A stretch of DNA of 64,000 bases. It comes from Amblyomma americanum (taxonomy: Eukaryota > Arthropoda > Arachnida > Ixodida > Ixodidae). This document shows, piece after piece, positions 22,459-32,380 of this stretch. Each line of letters opens with the position of its first letter. Within the stretch, counting starts at the first letter, position 1. Both the position numbers and the translations under genes were made by a program. The notes under the pieces are model-generated. The model made no database searches. It was not told the origin of the DNA and saw only the letters and a program-made list of their open reading frames with translations. The stretch covers positions 350,564,799 to 350,628,798 of the forward strand of contig NC_135497.1 in the NCBI RefSeq assembly GCF_052857255.1, in the 5' to 3' direction.

Positions 22459-22660
22459 CAGCTGTCGTTCTTTTCACCCCCCCCCCCTCTCCCTTCCATA
22501 CTTAAAATACGCTAGCTACTGCCCTCAGCCACCCCTGATGAAGGAGCCGAGTGGGCTTCGAAACGTTGCGTTAAAGTGAAAATTTTGGTTGCAGATGTGC
22601 AGTTTATTATGTCTTCAAACCCAACCAGACAGGCAAATCTGTCAAAATGCTTAGTTTTCA
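22459..22660 (+). repeat. right pseudo-LTR of PLE 1
   Basis: A direct repeat of the left pLTR, with a longer C run and a 2-3 base deletion in the hammerhead stem region. It lacks the inverted extension present on the left. Divergence from the left copy suggests an old insertion. Confidence 0.8.
22535..22564 (+). ncRNA. hammerhead-like ribozyme core in right pLTR
   Basis: The same CTGATGA...CGAAAC core as at 19910-19939, with a shortened stem II (gaaggagccgagtgggcttc). Its location at the same place in both direct repeats supports a pLTR feature rather than chance. Confidence 0.5.
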
Positions 22661-25554
22661 TTTGCTTTTGCATTTCAGGCTTTATGCCAGATGTCAGATT
22701 TTGGAGGATAGTTTGTCACAGCCTTCTTCATTGAAGTAGGTAGCACAATGTATCAGCAGTGACAATTGGTCATTATAAGTAAGCACCCCACCCTCACTTT
22801 ATGAGCACACCAAAGCTGAGATCTGATTGCTACTTTGAGGAGTATTGACACCTGAAGTTGTCTTTTTACAAGCATAATGTTACGGACCACTTGAAAATTT
22901 CCTTAAGCTATAGGGTTCAAATCATGTTCTTGCTTGCTGTCAAACTCGCTCAACGGCACTTTCATTGCGAAAATGAGTATAACACTTGGAAAAGGCAGCC
23001 AGGTCCTTTAGGATTGTGAATGGTGCACACCGGAATTCTGCTCCCACAGCAAATCATGCGGATCATATGGGAGGTTGTGTTTAAGAAGTAATGAAGCATG
23101 GAAATGAAAATGATGCACGCTCATTATCATTTTGTATGCCTTGACCAATTTCTGTCTTTTAAAGGCATTGTACTAAAAATAAACTAAATTGCATGGAGCC
23201 ACTGGAAACCTTTTGTGTGAAGAAAAGCCATACTGACTATGCTCATGACAATTTGATGATGGTGCAAAATTTCAACATAACCATTTTACTACTTAAAGAA
23301 CATGTACTCTCTAGTGTCACATAAGGTGTAATGACGGAACTTGTCTCTAGTATTTCTTTGCACTTCAGTTTTGTTTCTATTTATATTTTGTGTTTCTTAG
23401 CATGAACGTCGTAGGACATGCACTCTTGTATTACTTTGTATAAGGAAATAGTGGCAAGTCCAACGTCTCTGCGTGTGGGCCGCCCGTTGAACACTATTCT
23501 AAGGCACTAAGTTATTTGCCTTGCACTATTATCAATAGCTAATGCGCTTCTAGCTCAAAAATTGTTAAGTAATCTTTCGTTCAATTTTGACTATAAGAAA
23601 TTTGCTAACTAGGCAGCATTTTGAGGACACATAAAGCTTTACTGCAGGTCAACCAGCATTAGTTCCTTGCTTGACAAGGGCATGGGCAAGAACAGTAATT
23701 AGAAATTTGCTCTATGCAGTCACTATGTGTTGATTTAAACACTGGCAGTGCTCCTACTATTTTCATTTTCAGTAGTTGCTGCCACACATACTAATTGGCG
23801 ATTTTCAATGATGAAGTGAATTTTTTTCAATAATTGTGCAGTTAAAGTGGCAAATCCTAAGAGCCAAACAAGCAGTTCCTTTTTGTAGTTCAAACTGCTA
23901 TCAGAACTCACCACTATTACACGGCACCATCAACTCAAGGTGTAAGTCTTGTGTTGGTAATAAACGAATGGATTTCGTACTCTCTTGTTTCAACAGGCGT
24001 TAAAGCATAGTGCCGCTGTGAAGTGTAAAAATACAGTTTATATTATATTCCTGGCTGCGAATATGGCTAAGAATTTTTGTACGCATGTTCTTTTTCCAGT
24101 AGGTGTATGTGAATTTAGGGTAGATAAGGCAATGCATGTCACCATGAACGGAATCTAAAAGGTTGCAGTATTTGACACGAGGATTGCCACTACCACCTGG
24201 TCTACAGAAGCAATTGTACAAAGCAGTTTCAATAGAAAGTGCTCAGGAGGTGACAGCGGAAGGCAAGGAAAAGGTTCTCCACAAGGCAAAGCAATGAGTG
24301 CTGGGATAGTTGTTTCTGGGATGAATTATGAGACATTCTAGCGCACAAAAATTATGTACGGTGTCCGTGGTGTCTATTCTCTTTGTTCGTGTGCTTTGTT
24401 CACTGGAGTGCTGTTTCATATTTCACTGAAGTGAAAAATGGAAGCACTGAGAGGTAATTGGTACCGTTAGCTGGATTTATCTTAGAGGCATATACTCACT
24501 CCATCACTGTATGTGAGAATTACGACTCAGGTTTGTTAATGGTTTAAAATATAAAAGCGCCAAACATAGGATAATGACAAACATACAAGACGTGACCAAA
24601 TATTTGTAGATATTGTCTTCATGTGCAAGTTTATTTACAGGAGGGTAATTGACGGGTGCAGTTAGCTCGTGTGAGGATAAAAGCAGCTTAAAGGCCTAGG
24701 CTTTATGCGCAGTGCGGCAGTGCATGATCAGTGAAATTACCCATAATGAACAAATTTTAGTGAATACTTCTCATGCCATGGAAACAGAAGACTGATGGTA
24801 CTTAGCAGTCATTTGCCCTGTTCTTAGATTTTAAGTGCTGAGGCCTACTTGATGCTGATTCAGTATAGGCATTCGTGGGTGCTGCAAAATTTGCCCTCAT
24901 TCCATGAATCCTCTGGTTGTCTCTACTTAACGACGAAAATTTGTATGTTATATTTTGTAGTTATATTTTGTATGTTATATTTTACCAGTGCCATTGTTCA
25001 GAGCATCTTGTTTAAGGTTTCCTTTTGAATCATTAACATTCCAGCCTTGTCGTTTTGTACATGGCATTAAGCTTGAAATAAATTTCAGCAGTGGTATTTT
25101 TATACTTTGCCTGCCAAAATAGAAAGAAATGAAGAGGAATGGTCTTTTAAATAGATGCAGCCAGCCAGTGCTTTACTGATGTGCACCCTGTGCGCATGAA
25201 GAGTCTCAATACATGGATTTTTGTCACCACGAACTGTACTTGCATCAAATATTTTTTTTAAATGGAACTACATCTTTTCTACTTTTTGTGCCCATCTTTA
25301 CGGGCATCTTCTAATCGTTACTCTAATTCCTTAATAACTCTCAATTCTTTGTTTTCTGCAGCAGTAGATTTTCTATATCAATTTATTACTATAACTTACC
25401 AAGTATTAGAATCTCTGAGCCTTGTAGCGAATGAAATTACCCGAGGTGCTAGAGTGCTGTTGATTGTCTCAGAAAGCTTGACTTTGCGTTAGGACTGCCA
25501 TGCTCAGTATCAGCTGCATCGCTAAAATATAATAGGAATTCAGATTACGATGTA
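22661..25554. other. 2.9 kb AT-rich stretch with no gene seen
   Basis: Stops are frequent in all six frames and no splice-bounded open stretch stands out. An AATAAA lies near 25079. The segment could be intron or intergenic DNA. Confidence 0.5.
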
Positions 25555-25558
25555 GGCG

Positions 25559-26254
25559 TGTGACGATTCGTGCACATGCACCGGTGCCACGGCGAGCCGG
25601 TCAGTGACTTTTCCTGGAGACGGTTGGCCGCGCCGTCCTGGAGTCGGGTCGCAGCGGAGAGACATGACCATATTTGGTTGTGGCGGAGAAACATGACCAT
25701 ATATGGTAACCGTAGATGGCCCTGTCGAACGACGCTTGAGTGTCCCCGTCATTATGCACCCCTCGAGAGCCACGGGGGAGTGGACAAAGGCGCGGCCACG
25801 GCTGAAGAAAGAAGCAAAGGCTTTAAAAGCGGAAGCCGACGGGAGGAAGGGGGAGAGCGATCGGGGCGAGTGGACGAGAGGGCCGGAGACGGAGCGAGGC
25901 AGAAGACTGGGGCTGCGCATTGACCTGAGCCCGGGGTCTAGCCGTCGCTAACGTTCGACCTTCGCCAACGCGCCTCCACGCCTGGCAGCTCATCCAACGA
26001 CCAGCCGAGAACGAGGGCAGCACAGCCACGAGGAACTCCCAGCCCGGCCGCTGCAGACAACCAGCCATTCATCGAGCCCGTGCCACACCACGCTGACTCA
26101 GCCCCGGCGACGACGAGCCCAGCTTCTGTCCCGTAAGCGGCATCGAGCCAGATGCTTTAATTAAATCACTTCAAAATCATTTTGGAGTCTGTGCATCAAT
26201 CTCCTCATGCCCAGTGTGGACCCAGGGCCATTTTAAGAAACTGGTTCATCACAG
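25559..26254 (+). repeat. solo LTR, 696 bp, with GGCG target duplication
   Basis: It begins TGTGACGATTCG and ends GGTTCATCACA. GGCG precedes (25555-25558) and follows (26255-26258), a 4 bp duplication typical of LTR-element integration. TTTAAAAG near 25821 may serve as a TATA box. The 3' third (from about 25960) is shared with 51985-52316, including 'ccacgcctggcagc', 'cccgtgccacaccac' and 'ggcatcgagccagatg'. With no internal region, recombination between LTRs of an older element is the simplest explanation. Confidence 0.8.
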
Positions 26255-26326
26255 GCGTACCCAGCTGGGGTTTAAATATATGCAGTTAGCTATGAATACA
26301 AAAGGAAAACACTTAACGCAATTATT

Positions 26327-26490
26327 CACACTTTCATTCACACAGCAACATGACAAATAGGAGCAAGGGTGGAAGCACCTCAAACCGTTTTTCGGTGGCT
26401 TCCTTCTTGCTATGTTCATTGTCACGCTGTGTGAATGAAAGTATGAAATACTAGCTCATCCAGAAACTGATTTCGAGCAAATTAATGTAA
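26327..26490. mobile_element. fold-back insertion D (degenerate PLE-type hairpin)
   Basis: Arms at 26327-26379 and 26395-26445 pair imperfectly (cacactttcattcacacagc with gctgtgtgaatgaaagtatg at the base). The tail from 26444 (tgaaatactagctcatcc) resembles the tails of insertions A and B. A clean target duplication was not found, so this is the least certain of the four hairpins. Confidence 0.5.
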
Positions 26491-26699
26491 TTGGGGTGCT
26501 TTATGTGAGTAGCATTAATTTACTATAAAGCAGAAGACAGTTGATTTACCGCAGAGGCTTTGCGGGTCGTATTGAATGTGTAGTACATGTTTGCACCACT
26601 GAGCTAAATTTAATGGCAGTATTTGCTTGTTGTCTTGGCACTGCGATTTATTATATTGTACTTCACAGAAATTCATAATTTTGTTCGTTTTTTCTTCAG

Positions 26700-26832
26700 G
26701 CATTGTTGCTACACCGCTGGAGTCAAGCTGCTATCAGGGAAATTCAACATATTCGACTTTGTCAGAAAAGATGCACGCTATGATGCAAGGGGCCTCCATC
26801 TTGAATATACTGTCAATTTTGTCTACCAATAA
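26700..26832 (+). CDS. possible terminal exon, unknown protein
   Basis: A pyrimidine-rich tract and CAG end at 26699, followed by an open frame reading HCCYTAGVKLLSGKFNIFD and ending ...LEYTVNFVYQ at TAA 26830-26832. The stop lies inside an AATAAA (caataaagc), a compact 3' end. The alternative frame is also open, so the assignment is weak. No family is recognised and no upstream exon was found. Confidence 0.25.
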
Positions 26833-27184
26833 AGCTAAAGATGCTTTTGAGCGAATGGGAGCACTTTTTCTTTACGACACGTGCTTGCTCTTTATCTTCG
26901 GCAAGAACAGAAACGATGCAGTTATCTGCATGCTCCAGTGCACAAACGTGCGAAAAATTATGACACGGCAAGTGTGTGCCACACTATGCCTAACTGCGGG
27001 CAGGTGCGCCTGATGAAATGCTCGTGCCATCAAGACCGGCGCAGCGAGACTCGTGGATGTTAGTGCACCTGTCTCGACAGAAGGAGTGCTTGCGGTATTA
27101 CACCATTTGGCGTACGTTCGCAGGCATCTTTTAATTTTGCTCATGATAGAATGTCCAAAGTCACAGAATCTCTATAAAAACATT

Positions 27185-27358
27185 GTACTGTACACCAACC
27201 ACACCAAATCGTATGGTACACCGACTACACCAGGAAACGCTAAACCAAAGCCGGTACACCACCGCAACCGGGCACACCAGAGCCTGTATCCGACAACCGG
27301 GACACAGCAAAAAACACCAAACCAGAACACACTAAAACACACCACAGTATGCCACATC
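27185..27358. repeat. ACACC-rich minisatellite, left part
   Basis: Irregular repetition of ACACCA/ACACCG/ACACCG-AC blocks (for example 'acaccaaccacaccaaatcg', 'tacaccgactacaccagg'). It is interrupted by the SINE at 27374-27608 and resumes at 27624. The regular absence of T-rich stops explains the long open frames seen on both strands. Confidence 0.65.
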
Positions 27359-27373
27359 AGGACCCGTGTCTGG

Positions 27374-27608
27374 TTTGGGTTATGGGGGTTTTACGTCCCA
27401 AAGCGACTCGGGCTATGAGAGACACCGTAGTGAAGGGCTCCGGAAATTTCGACGACCTGGGGTTTTTTAACGTGCACTGACATCGCACAGCACACGGGCT
27501 TCTAGAATTTCGCCTCAATCGAAATTCGACCGCCGCGGCCGGGATCGAACCCGCGTCTTTCGGGCCAGCAGGCGAGCGCCATAACCACTCAGCCACCGCG
27601 GCGGCTCC
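27374..27608 (-). repeat. complete Ruka-type SINE with 15 bp target duplication
   Basis: On the minus strand it begins with a tRNA-like head (A box tggctgagtgg at 27595-27585, B box gggttcgatccc at 27552-27541). The family body follows (attctagaagcccgtgtgct...aacgttaaaaaaccccaggtcg) and it ends '...tttgggacgtaaaacccccataacccaaa'. Direct repeats aggaccc(g/a)tgtctgg at 27359-27373 and 27609-27623 (14/15) mark LINE-type insertion. The intact boxes and near-identical duplication suggest a fairly recent copy. Confidence 0.85.
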
Positions 27609-27623
27609 AGGACCCATGTCTGG

Positions 27624-27695
27624 AATACCGGGCCGGTCGGAACACCAGACACGGTCACACCAGAAAACACTACACCAGGTCACACCAGAACTTTT
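27624..27695. repeat. ACACC-rich minisatellite, right part
   Basis: It continues the array at 27185-27358 on the other side of the SINE ('ggaacaccagacacggtcac', 'actacaccaggtcacaccag'). It shows the array predates the SINE. Confidence 0.6.
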
Positions 27696-28430
27696 CTTTG
27701 AAAAGCCGGTTTATTGTAAACACCTGAAACGGGCTGGTGTTTTTTCGACTGGGTATATTGAATTTCTTTCAATTGTGTCTATGAACTACTGGCAACGCAT
27801 CGATTCCTTTTATATACTTTCTATGCATAGTGTTTTATTCAGGTGCAGTTCAATTTGAGCCATCTACATATGGTGAGTCCACTTCAGATTAAGTTGGGAC
27901 TTCGAAATTGCCTCGTGTTGCGTTTGGATTTGTAGACCTGAAAGCTTCATTTTGTACAAGTGCAGTAGAAGGAGGATTTGGTGTAGATAATATCTAGCCT
28001 ACTACAAGAAATCAGCACAAGCATTAGCCATGCTGGGCATAGTGGCAGCTGACGGTTTTGTTCTTACATCACCCATGTAGCTCCAGGCTACAAGTTTGTC
28101 ATAGTTCAAAGTGACCTTAAAATAATGGCTTCACTTTTTAACCCTTATCTTAATGTTTGGGAAGCATATGCGATTGAGTCATGCATAAAAGGAAGTTAAT
28201 ATGATGATGGAAAGATGGGCGTACAGAATACAACAGAGAATTCTGTTAATGTTAGCCTTAGTCACACCACTGTGATCATAGGTCTGAGTCCTCTGTATGA
28301 TCCTGTTCTACATACTTTTGATTTTTTGTTGTCTTGCACGTGGTTCCTCGAAGAGGGAGTTTTATTAACAATTCATTGTATGGTTTTTATGACCTAGTTT
28401 CCTTTGTATAATCTGTATAATCTATTTCAG

Positions 28431-28603
28431 ATCAAAAATCTAGCACTGATTGGGGTGAGACAGCTGTTGAGGCTACAAAACTTATTATGAAGACTGTAGT
28501 GAAGACTCCTGTAGCCCTCAGATACACATTAGAGGGGCGGGGCGAAAAACAAGCATTGAAGAACCTACGGCTTTACAGGGAAATTGTTGCTGAGCACATG
28601 TGA
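28431..28603 (+). CDS. terminal coding exon, 57 codons, DUF4806-like tail
   Basis: A pyrimidine-rich tract ends in CAG at 28428-28430. From 28431 the frame (phase 2) stays open for 57 codons to TGA 28601-28603. It reads KSSTDWGETAVEATKLIMK, then VALRYTLEGRGEKQALKNL, then RLYREIVAEHM at the end. The 'GRG-K-A--NL' followed by a short amphipathic end is reminiscent of the C-terminus of DUF4806 proteins, which are common in arthropods and often repeat-associated. That is a resemblance, not an assignment. Upstream exons are not identified, and the sequence between here and 26.8 kb offers no clear partner. Confidence 0.45.
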
Positions 28604-28789
28604 ATGTTCTGAAGGTTATAGACATTTTGTAAACACACCATCTAATTGCAGGAAAAAGCTACTTTCAGTGCACCTGGTGTGGTTTCCATCACTTGCGTTA
28701 TCAATTACTGAGTAGGCGTTCAAATTTAAAGGACTATAGGTACAGAAATTTTGCTTGTGTGTTTTCTTCTTTCAAACCATGCGTTATAC

Positions 28790-29185
28790 TTTCTATACAT
28801 GTACGACCACTAAATTATTTATAATAAATTTCTTCTTGACGCTGTTTCGGTTTCTAGAGTCGAACGATGACTGCTACGCGTAGTTGGTGCTTGTCACAAG
28901 AGGTATTAAAAATTGGTTATATAACTGCTGACAGGTAATTTTTCGTTTTTGCAGGTCTTGGAAGAGGCTGGATTAATTTTCGTAGTGAATTAAAACTACA
29001 TATCAAAGATTGTATTACAGTTTTTCTAGTTGGATCGTGTGACCAAAACATAATCTTGACGACAGTCGTCGTTCGGTCGATAAAACCAAGACCGCATAAG
29101 AGAAGAAACTCAATTACAAATTATTTAGCGGTTGTAGACAAATACCACCCTGTAATTCATGCATTTTGTTATATAAAGCTTCGCT
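28790..29185. repeat. copy 2 of a diverged 390 bp duplicated segment
   Basis: This is the partner of 18600-18995 in the same orientation. It starts 187 bases after the exon ending at 28603. If the pair is a segmental duplication, an equivalent exon would be expected around 18.2-18.4 kb, where I see none. Confidence 0.5.
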
Positions 29186-29464
29186 TGACAGAATAAAACA
29201 CGCAATAAAATAAGTTAACGTGTCTATAGTGCTTTAATGGCTCATGAACTTTTCGGTTATTCTTAATATAGAGATTTATGCTTAATATGGATATGGATAT
29301 TAATAGCAAAAAAAATTGCTGATATTTCCAGCAGTGCACTTTGTAGCATCGCATACATTTGTGAAGCAATTCCTGGAAGATGTGACTAATACTGTCCAAA
29401 GTGATTGTTATCCATCATACTGATTAGCAATTTGATTTGTGTGCTCATTTTCTCATTTTTACAG

Positions 29465-29580
29465 CTGCTGTGCAGCGCAGAGTTCAAACAGCCACCATGG
29501 AAGGCACGAACAACAACAGATTGGCTGCGTTCCTGCGGGGGGGATAGACCGGGATGGCGGTCAGAAAGCTCGGATGAAGG
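29465..29580 (+). pseudogene. possible first coding exon with Kozak ATG and one-base frameshift
   Basis: An AG acceptor at 29463-29464 is followed by GCCACCATGG, an optimal Kozak context with ATG at 29497-29499. The peptide starts MEGTNNNRLAAFLRG. A run of seven G then shifts the frame into an immediate TAG. With one G fewer the frame continues GDRPGWRSESSDEG up to AAGG|GTATGT, a strong donor at 29581. Either the exon is a pseudogene or the homopolymer is mis-sequenced. No downstream exon was recognised. Confidence 0.35.
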
Positions 29581-29749
29581 GTATGTACCCTTCACCCCAC
29601 TAATTGGGGCTTTGTAAACAAGAATGCCCAAAATGTCTTGCAAAAACAAATAATTAAATAAGAAGCATTCTTACTTGCGTTTTAATGTCAGATATGTAGA
29701 ATATAATTTCAGTAGTAACATGTTCACAAAAATACTAAAGTGAAGAAAG

Positions 29750-30135
29750 CCTGTCTGGGTTGGCAAGGTGGGCCTTAGGTCTAATTGGGTCGGTGGGCCC
29801 AAAGGCATACAGCTATGGGTTCTATATGGGTTACCTTTGTTGACTTCCCGCAAGTGTCTCCTAAGAAGCCGACTGGGACCAGAACGGGCTAGCCCGAAGG
29901 GCCCCGGAATGGGCTAGCCCAAGGGCGCCCGGAACGGGCCAGCCCAATTTGATCCAGCGCGGAGCTGCGTGGAGATATGCAGTAAGCCCACTGGGCAGCC
30001 CTTGTGGGTCTCCCCGATGCCGAGATGCAAATCCCGCACATATCACACGTCGGCCCCTATGGGCAGCCTGTGCCAGACCCACAAAACCCCGCAATTCAGA
30101 GCATATTTGTGCTACTTGGGGGGGGGGGGGGGGGG
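29750..30135. repeat. GGGCTAGCCC-type short tandem repeats and G17 run
   Basis: Three 25 bp units built on the palindrome GGGCTAGCCC occupy 29882-29956 (gaacgggctagcccgaaggg and variants). They lie inside a wider patch of 'gggc..gccc' motifs that resembles the satellite at 13545-14660. A G homopolymer of about 17 lies at 30118-30134. Confidence 0.6.
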
Positions 30136-30318
30136 AGGCGGCCAGGGGATGCTGACGTGGGCAGGGTTCTAACGAAGGGTGCGTGGGCGAGAGCCAAGTT
30201 GGGCCAGCTGCTGGCGGCTGGGACAGCAAGTCTGCAGCGTCATAGATCAGCAGCAACCGGCGACAAAATATTCCTGAAGTTAATTTATTAATGTATGTTG
30301 GTGTCATTTATTTTCACA

Positions 30319-30825
30319 GCCTCACATGGCGCTCTCACATCGATCATATTGCAGCGAAAGAGGCTCGTGCTGTGGGCATGTTGCGTAGATTAAGTAATCC
30401 CTGGTCTAGAATGCGGAGAGATGCACTTTTGCTGATTTGTGTTTTGTATGTCTGAGCAATTTCAAAATTTGGATCAGTGCTGTTTTCTGGTACGGCTGCT
30501 TACAAAGTCGCTTGCTCGTTTTTTTAGGAGTGGGAAGCGCTTCGGTTGTGCCTTGGCCTCCCCAAATTTGTGGCCAAAAACGTGCTTTATCTTGAAGCCC
30601 GTATTGCCGCCTTATTATCTAGATTTCAATTTTTAACTGTTCAGACGTACCTAAGGATATATGAATCTGAGTTACAAAGCTCCTTGTCTGATTTTTGTTG
30701 CCAACCGACTTCCTTTTTTTGGAGTCCACTGGCCCAGATTTCATACCCCGCAGCTAGTTATGGCACAAAACTTGCTTGATCCTTCAAATGTTCTTTTGTA
30801 TAACATCCTTCCGACAAAAAAACAC
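30319..30825 (+). mobile_element. I-group LINE 3, RT thumb segment (5' part of split copy)
   Basis: Plus-strand coding pieces LTWRSHIDHIAAKEARAVGM and LRRLSNPWSRMRRDALLL, then RLCLGLPKFVAKNVLYLEAR and QTYLRIYESELQ in another frame. They match the post-catalytic region of an I-group LINE reverse transcriptase. The stretch ends '...LYNILPTKKH', after which gypsy gag begins. Its continuation (RNase H) is at 35720-36775. Confidence 0.7.
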
Positions 30826-31860
30826 TGGGAGCGACGTAGCCAATGTCTGGTTTCGAAACCACGAGGCTGACATCTCAAGCTGGGCAGCTCTAAAAACCAC
30901 TCTGACAAAAGTCTTTGGCCGTCCAGCAGTGCGAAAGCTTCGCGCTGAGCAACGCTTGCGAAGTCGGGCCCAGCAAACCGGTGAAAACTTCCCCACTTAT
31001 ATAGAAGATGTCGTCGACCTCTGCAAGCGTGTCAACCCTTCTATGAGCGAGGCCGACAAGATCAGACACATTATGAAAGGCATTGAGGATGATGCCTTCC
31101 AGATGCTCGTCGCCAAAGATCCCCAGACTCTCTCCGGTGTCATCGGCTACTGCCAAAGCTTCGATGAGCTGCGCAAACAGCGCCTTTCTACCCGGCGGCC
31201 AGGCTTTCAGGAGGCCGCACTTTGCAGCTTGGCTCTCCCAGGGGATGGTGGTCTGGACCAACAGTCGCTCCTCCAGAGCATCCAGCAGTTTGTACGTGAG
31301 GAAGTCGCACGCCAGCTATCTTTGTCTACCTGCCCGCCTACGCCTGCGCCGTCGCTCACTCCCAACCTACAGCGTGTTATCGAGGAGCAGGTCGCTGAAG
31401 TCCTGCCACCTCCTCCTCAGCCACGCCTGATCGCGGCTCCTCTGACGTACGCCGATGCCGTGGTGCGGTCGCCGCCCTCACCTGCTTCCCCTGTCTACAG
31501 GCCACCTACCCGGCAGTTAGAACCCAGCGACCTGCAACCCCACCTTACCGTCCGGTTGCCCGCCCCCGATCACAGCCGCAGCCACTCAACCCCTGGCGCA
31601 CACAAGACAACCGCCCTATTTGCTACGCCTGTGGCGTCGCTGACCACGTGGCTCGTTTATGTCGCGGTCGTGACCACTGCCTCTACGATTATAGGCGTGA
31701 GCCGACGTACGACCTTCCGCCGTCGTCCTCGCCTGCGTCACACTTGCCGCCTCCGTATTCTTCTAGTTATCATCCCCGTTCCCACCGCTCACCGTCACCT
31801 GGCCGTCGTTCCCGTTCTCCAATGCTCCGTCTCCAAACCGCCGTCCACGCGGAAAACTAA
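30826..31860 (+). pseudogene. gypsy gag, N-terminally truncated
   Basis: The first recognised residues are NVWFRNHEADISSWAALKTT, followed by the capsid segment (RAQQTGENFPTYIEDVVDLC, then IRHIMKGIEDDAFQMLV). A Pro-rich linker leads to the knuckle CYACGVADHVARLC (CX2CX4HX4C), which lies in another frame at about 31620-31665. The Ser/Pro/Arg tail ends at TAA 31858-31860. Gag forms the cytoplasmic particle; this copy lacks its start. Confidence 0.72.
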
Positions 31861-31939
31861 CCACCGCAGTTCCGGAGGCAAGACCTGCGTCACCAGCGGC
31901 TCACTCAAGACCTGTTTCTGCGCCTGCCAATATTATTAC

Positions 31940-32380
31940 CGTTTTCGTTGAAGGAGTCGCCGTCAAAGCACTTGTTGACACTGGCGCAGCCATTTCGGTT
32001 CTCAGTCACAACCTCTGTCGCAGATTTAAAATTGACGACGCCCCTTCCCCCCGTTTCTCTCCAAACGGCCAGCGCTCAAGACATTCGACCCTTAGCAGCC
32101 TGCATGCCCGCCTGTTCATCGGGAACGTTCCCTACACAATCCAGTTCATCGTCCTCGCCCGCTCCTCTCACGATGTTATCCTTGGCTGGGACTTCCTCTC
32201 CTCACATCACGCCGTAATTGACTGCGCCCGTGCTCATCTTGACTTGTCGCCCTATAGTGACGCCCCCTTGGACGTAGCCGGTGCTGCTGCCGCTACTGTG
32301 GTCGTCTCAGAGGACACAGACGCTCCACCTTTCTCTTCAGTGCTGGTGCCTCTTGTGCTGCGCTCTCAGATGCAATTGTG
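31940..32380 (+). pseudogene. gypsy aspartic protease region
   Basis: VEGVAVKALVDTGAAISVLS contains the catalytic DTGA of retroviral-type aspartic proteases (about 31977-31988). It is followed by ILGWDFLSSHHAVIDC, the conserved 'LG.DFL' flap-end region, in another frame. It would cleave the Gag-Pol precursor. At least one frame change separates the halves. Confidence 0.7.

Larger units (their letters stand above)
19795..22660 (+). mobile_element. Penelope-like retroelement 1, degraded, with pseudo-LTRs
   Basis: A plus-strand PLE comprising a left pseudo-LTR (about 19843-20040), a broken RT plus GIY-YIG coding region, and a right pseudo-LTR (about 22459-22660) in direct orientation. At the left an additional 48-base inverted copy of the pLTR interior (19795-19842, against 19934-19981, 47/48) forms a strong fold-back. 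Direct pLTRs with an inverted 5' extension are known for PLEs. Target duplications were not identified. Confidence 0.8.

Noticed and set aside
27172..27418. Open frames across the ACACC array on both strands
   Set aside because: They result from the stop-poor repeat and the SINE, not from a gene.
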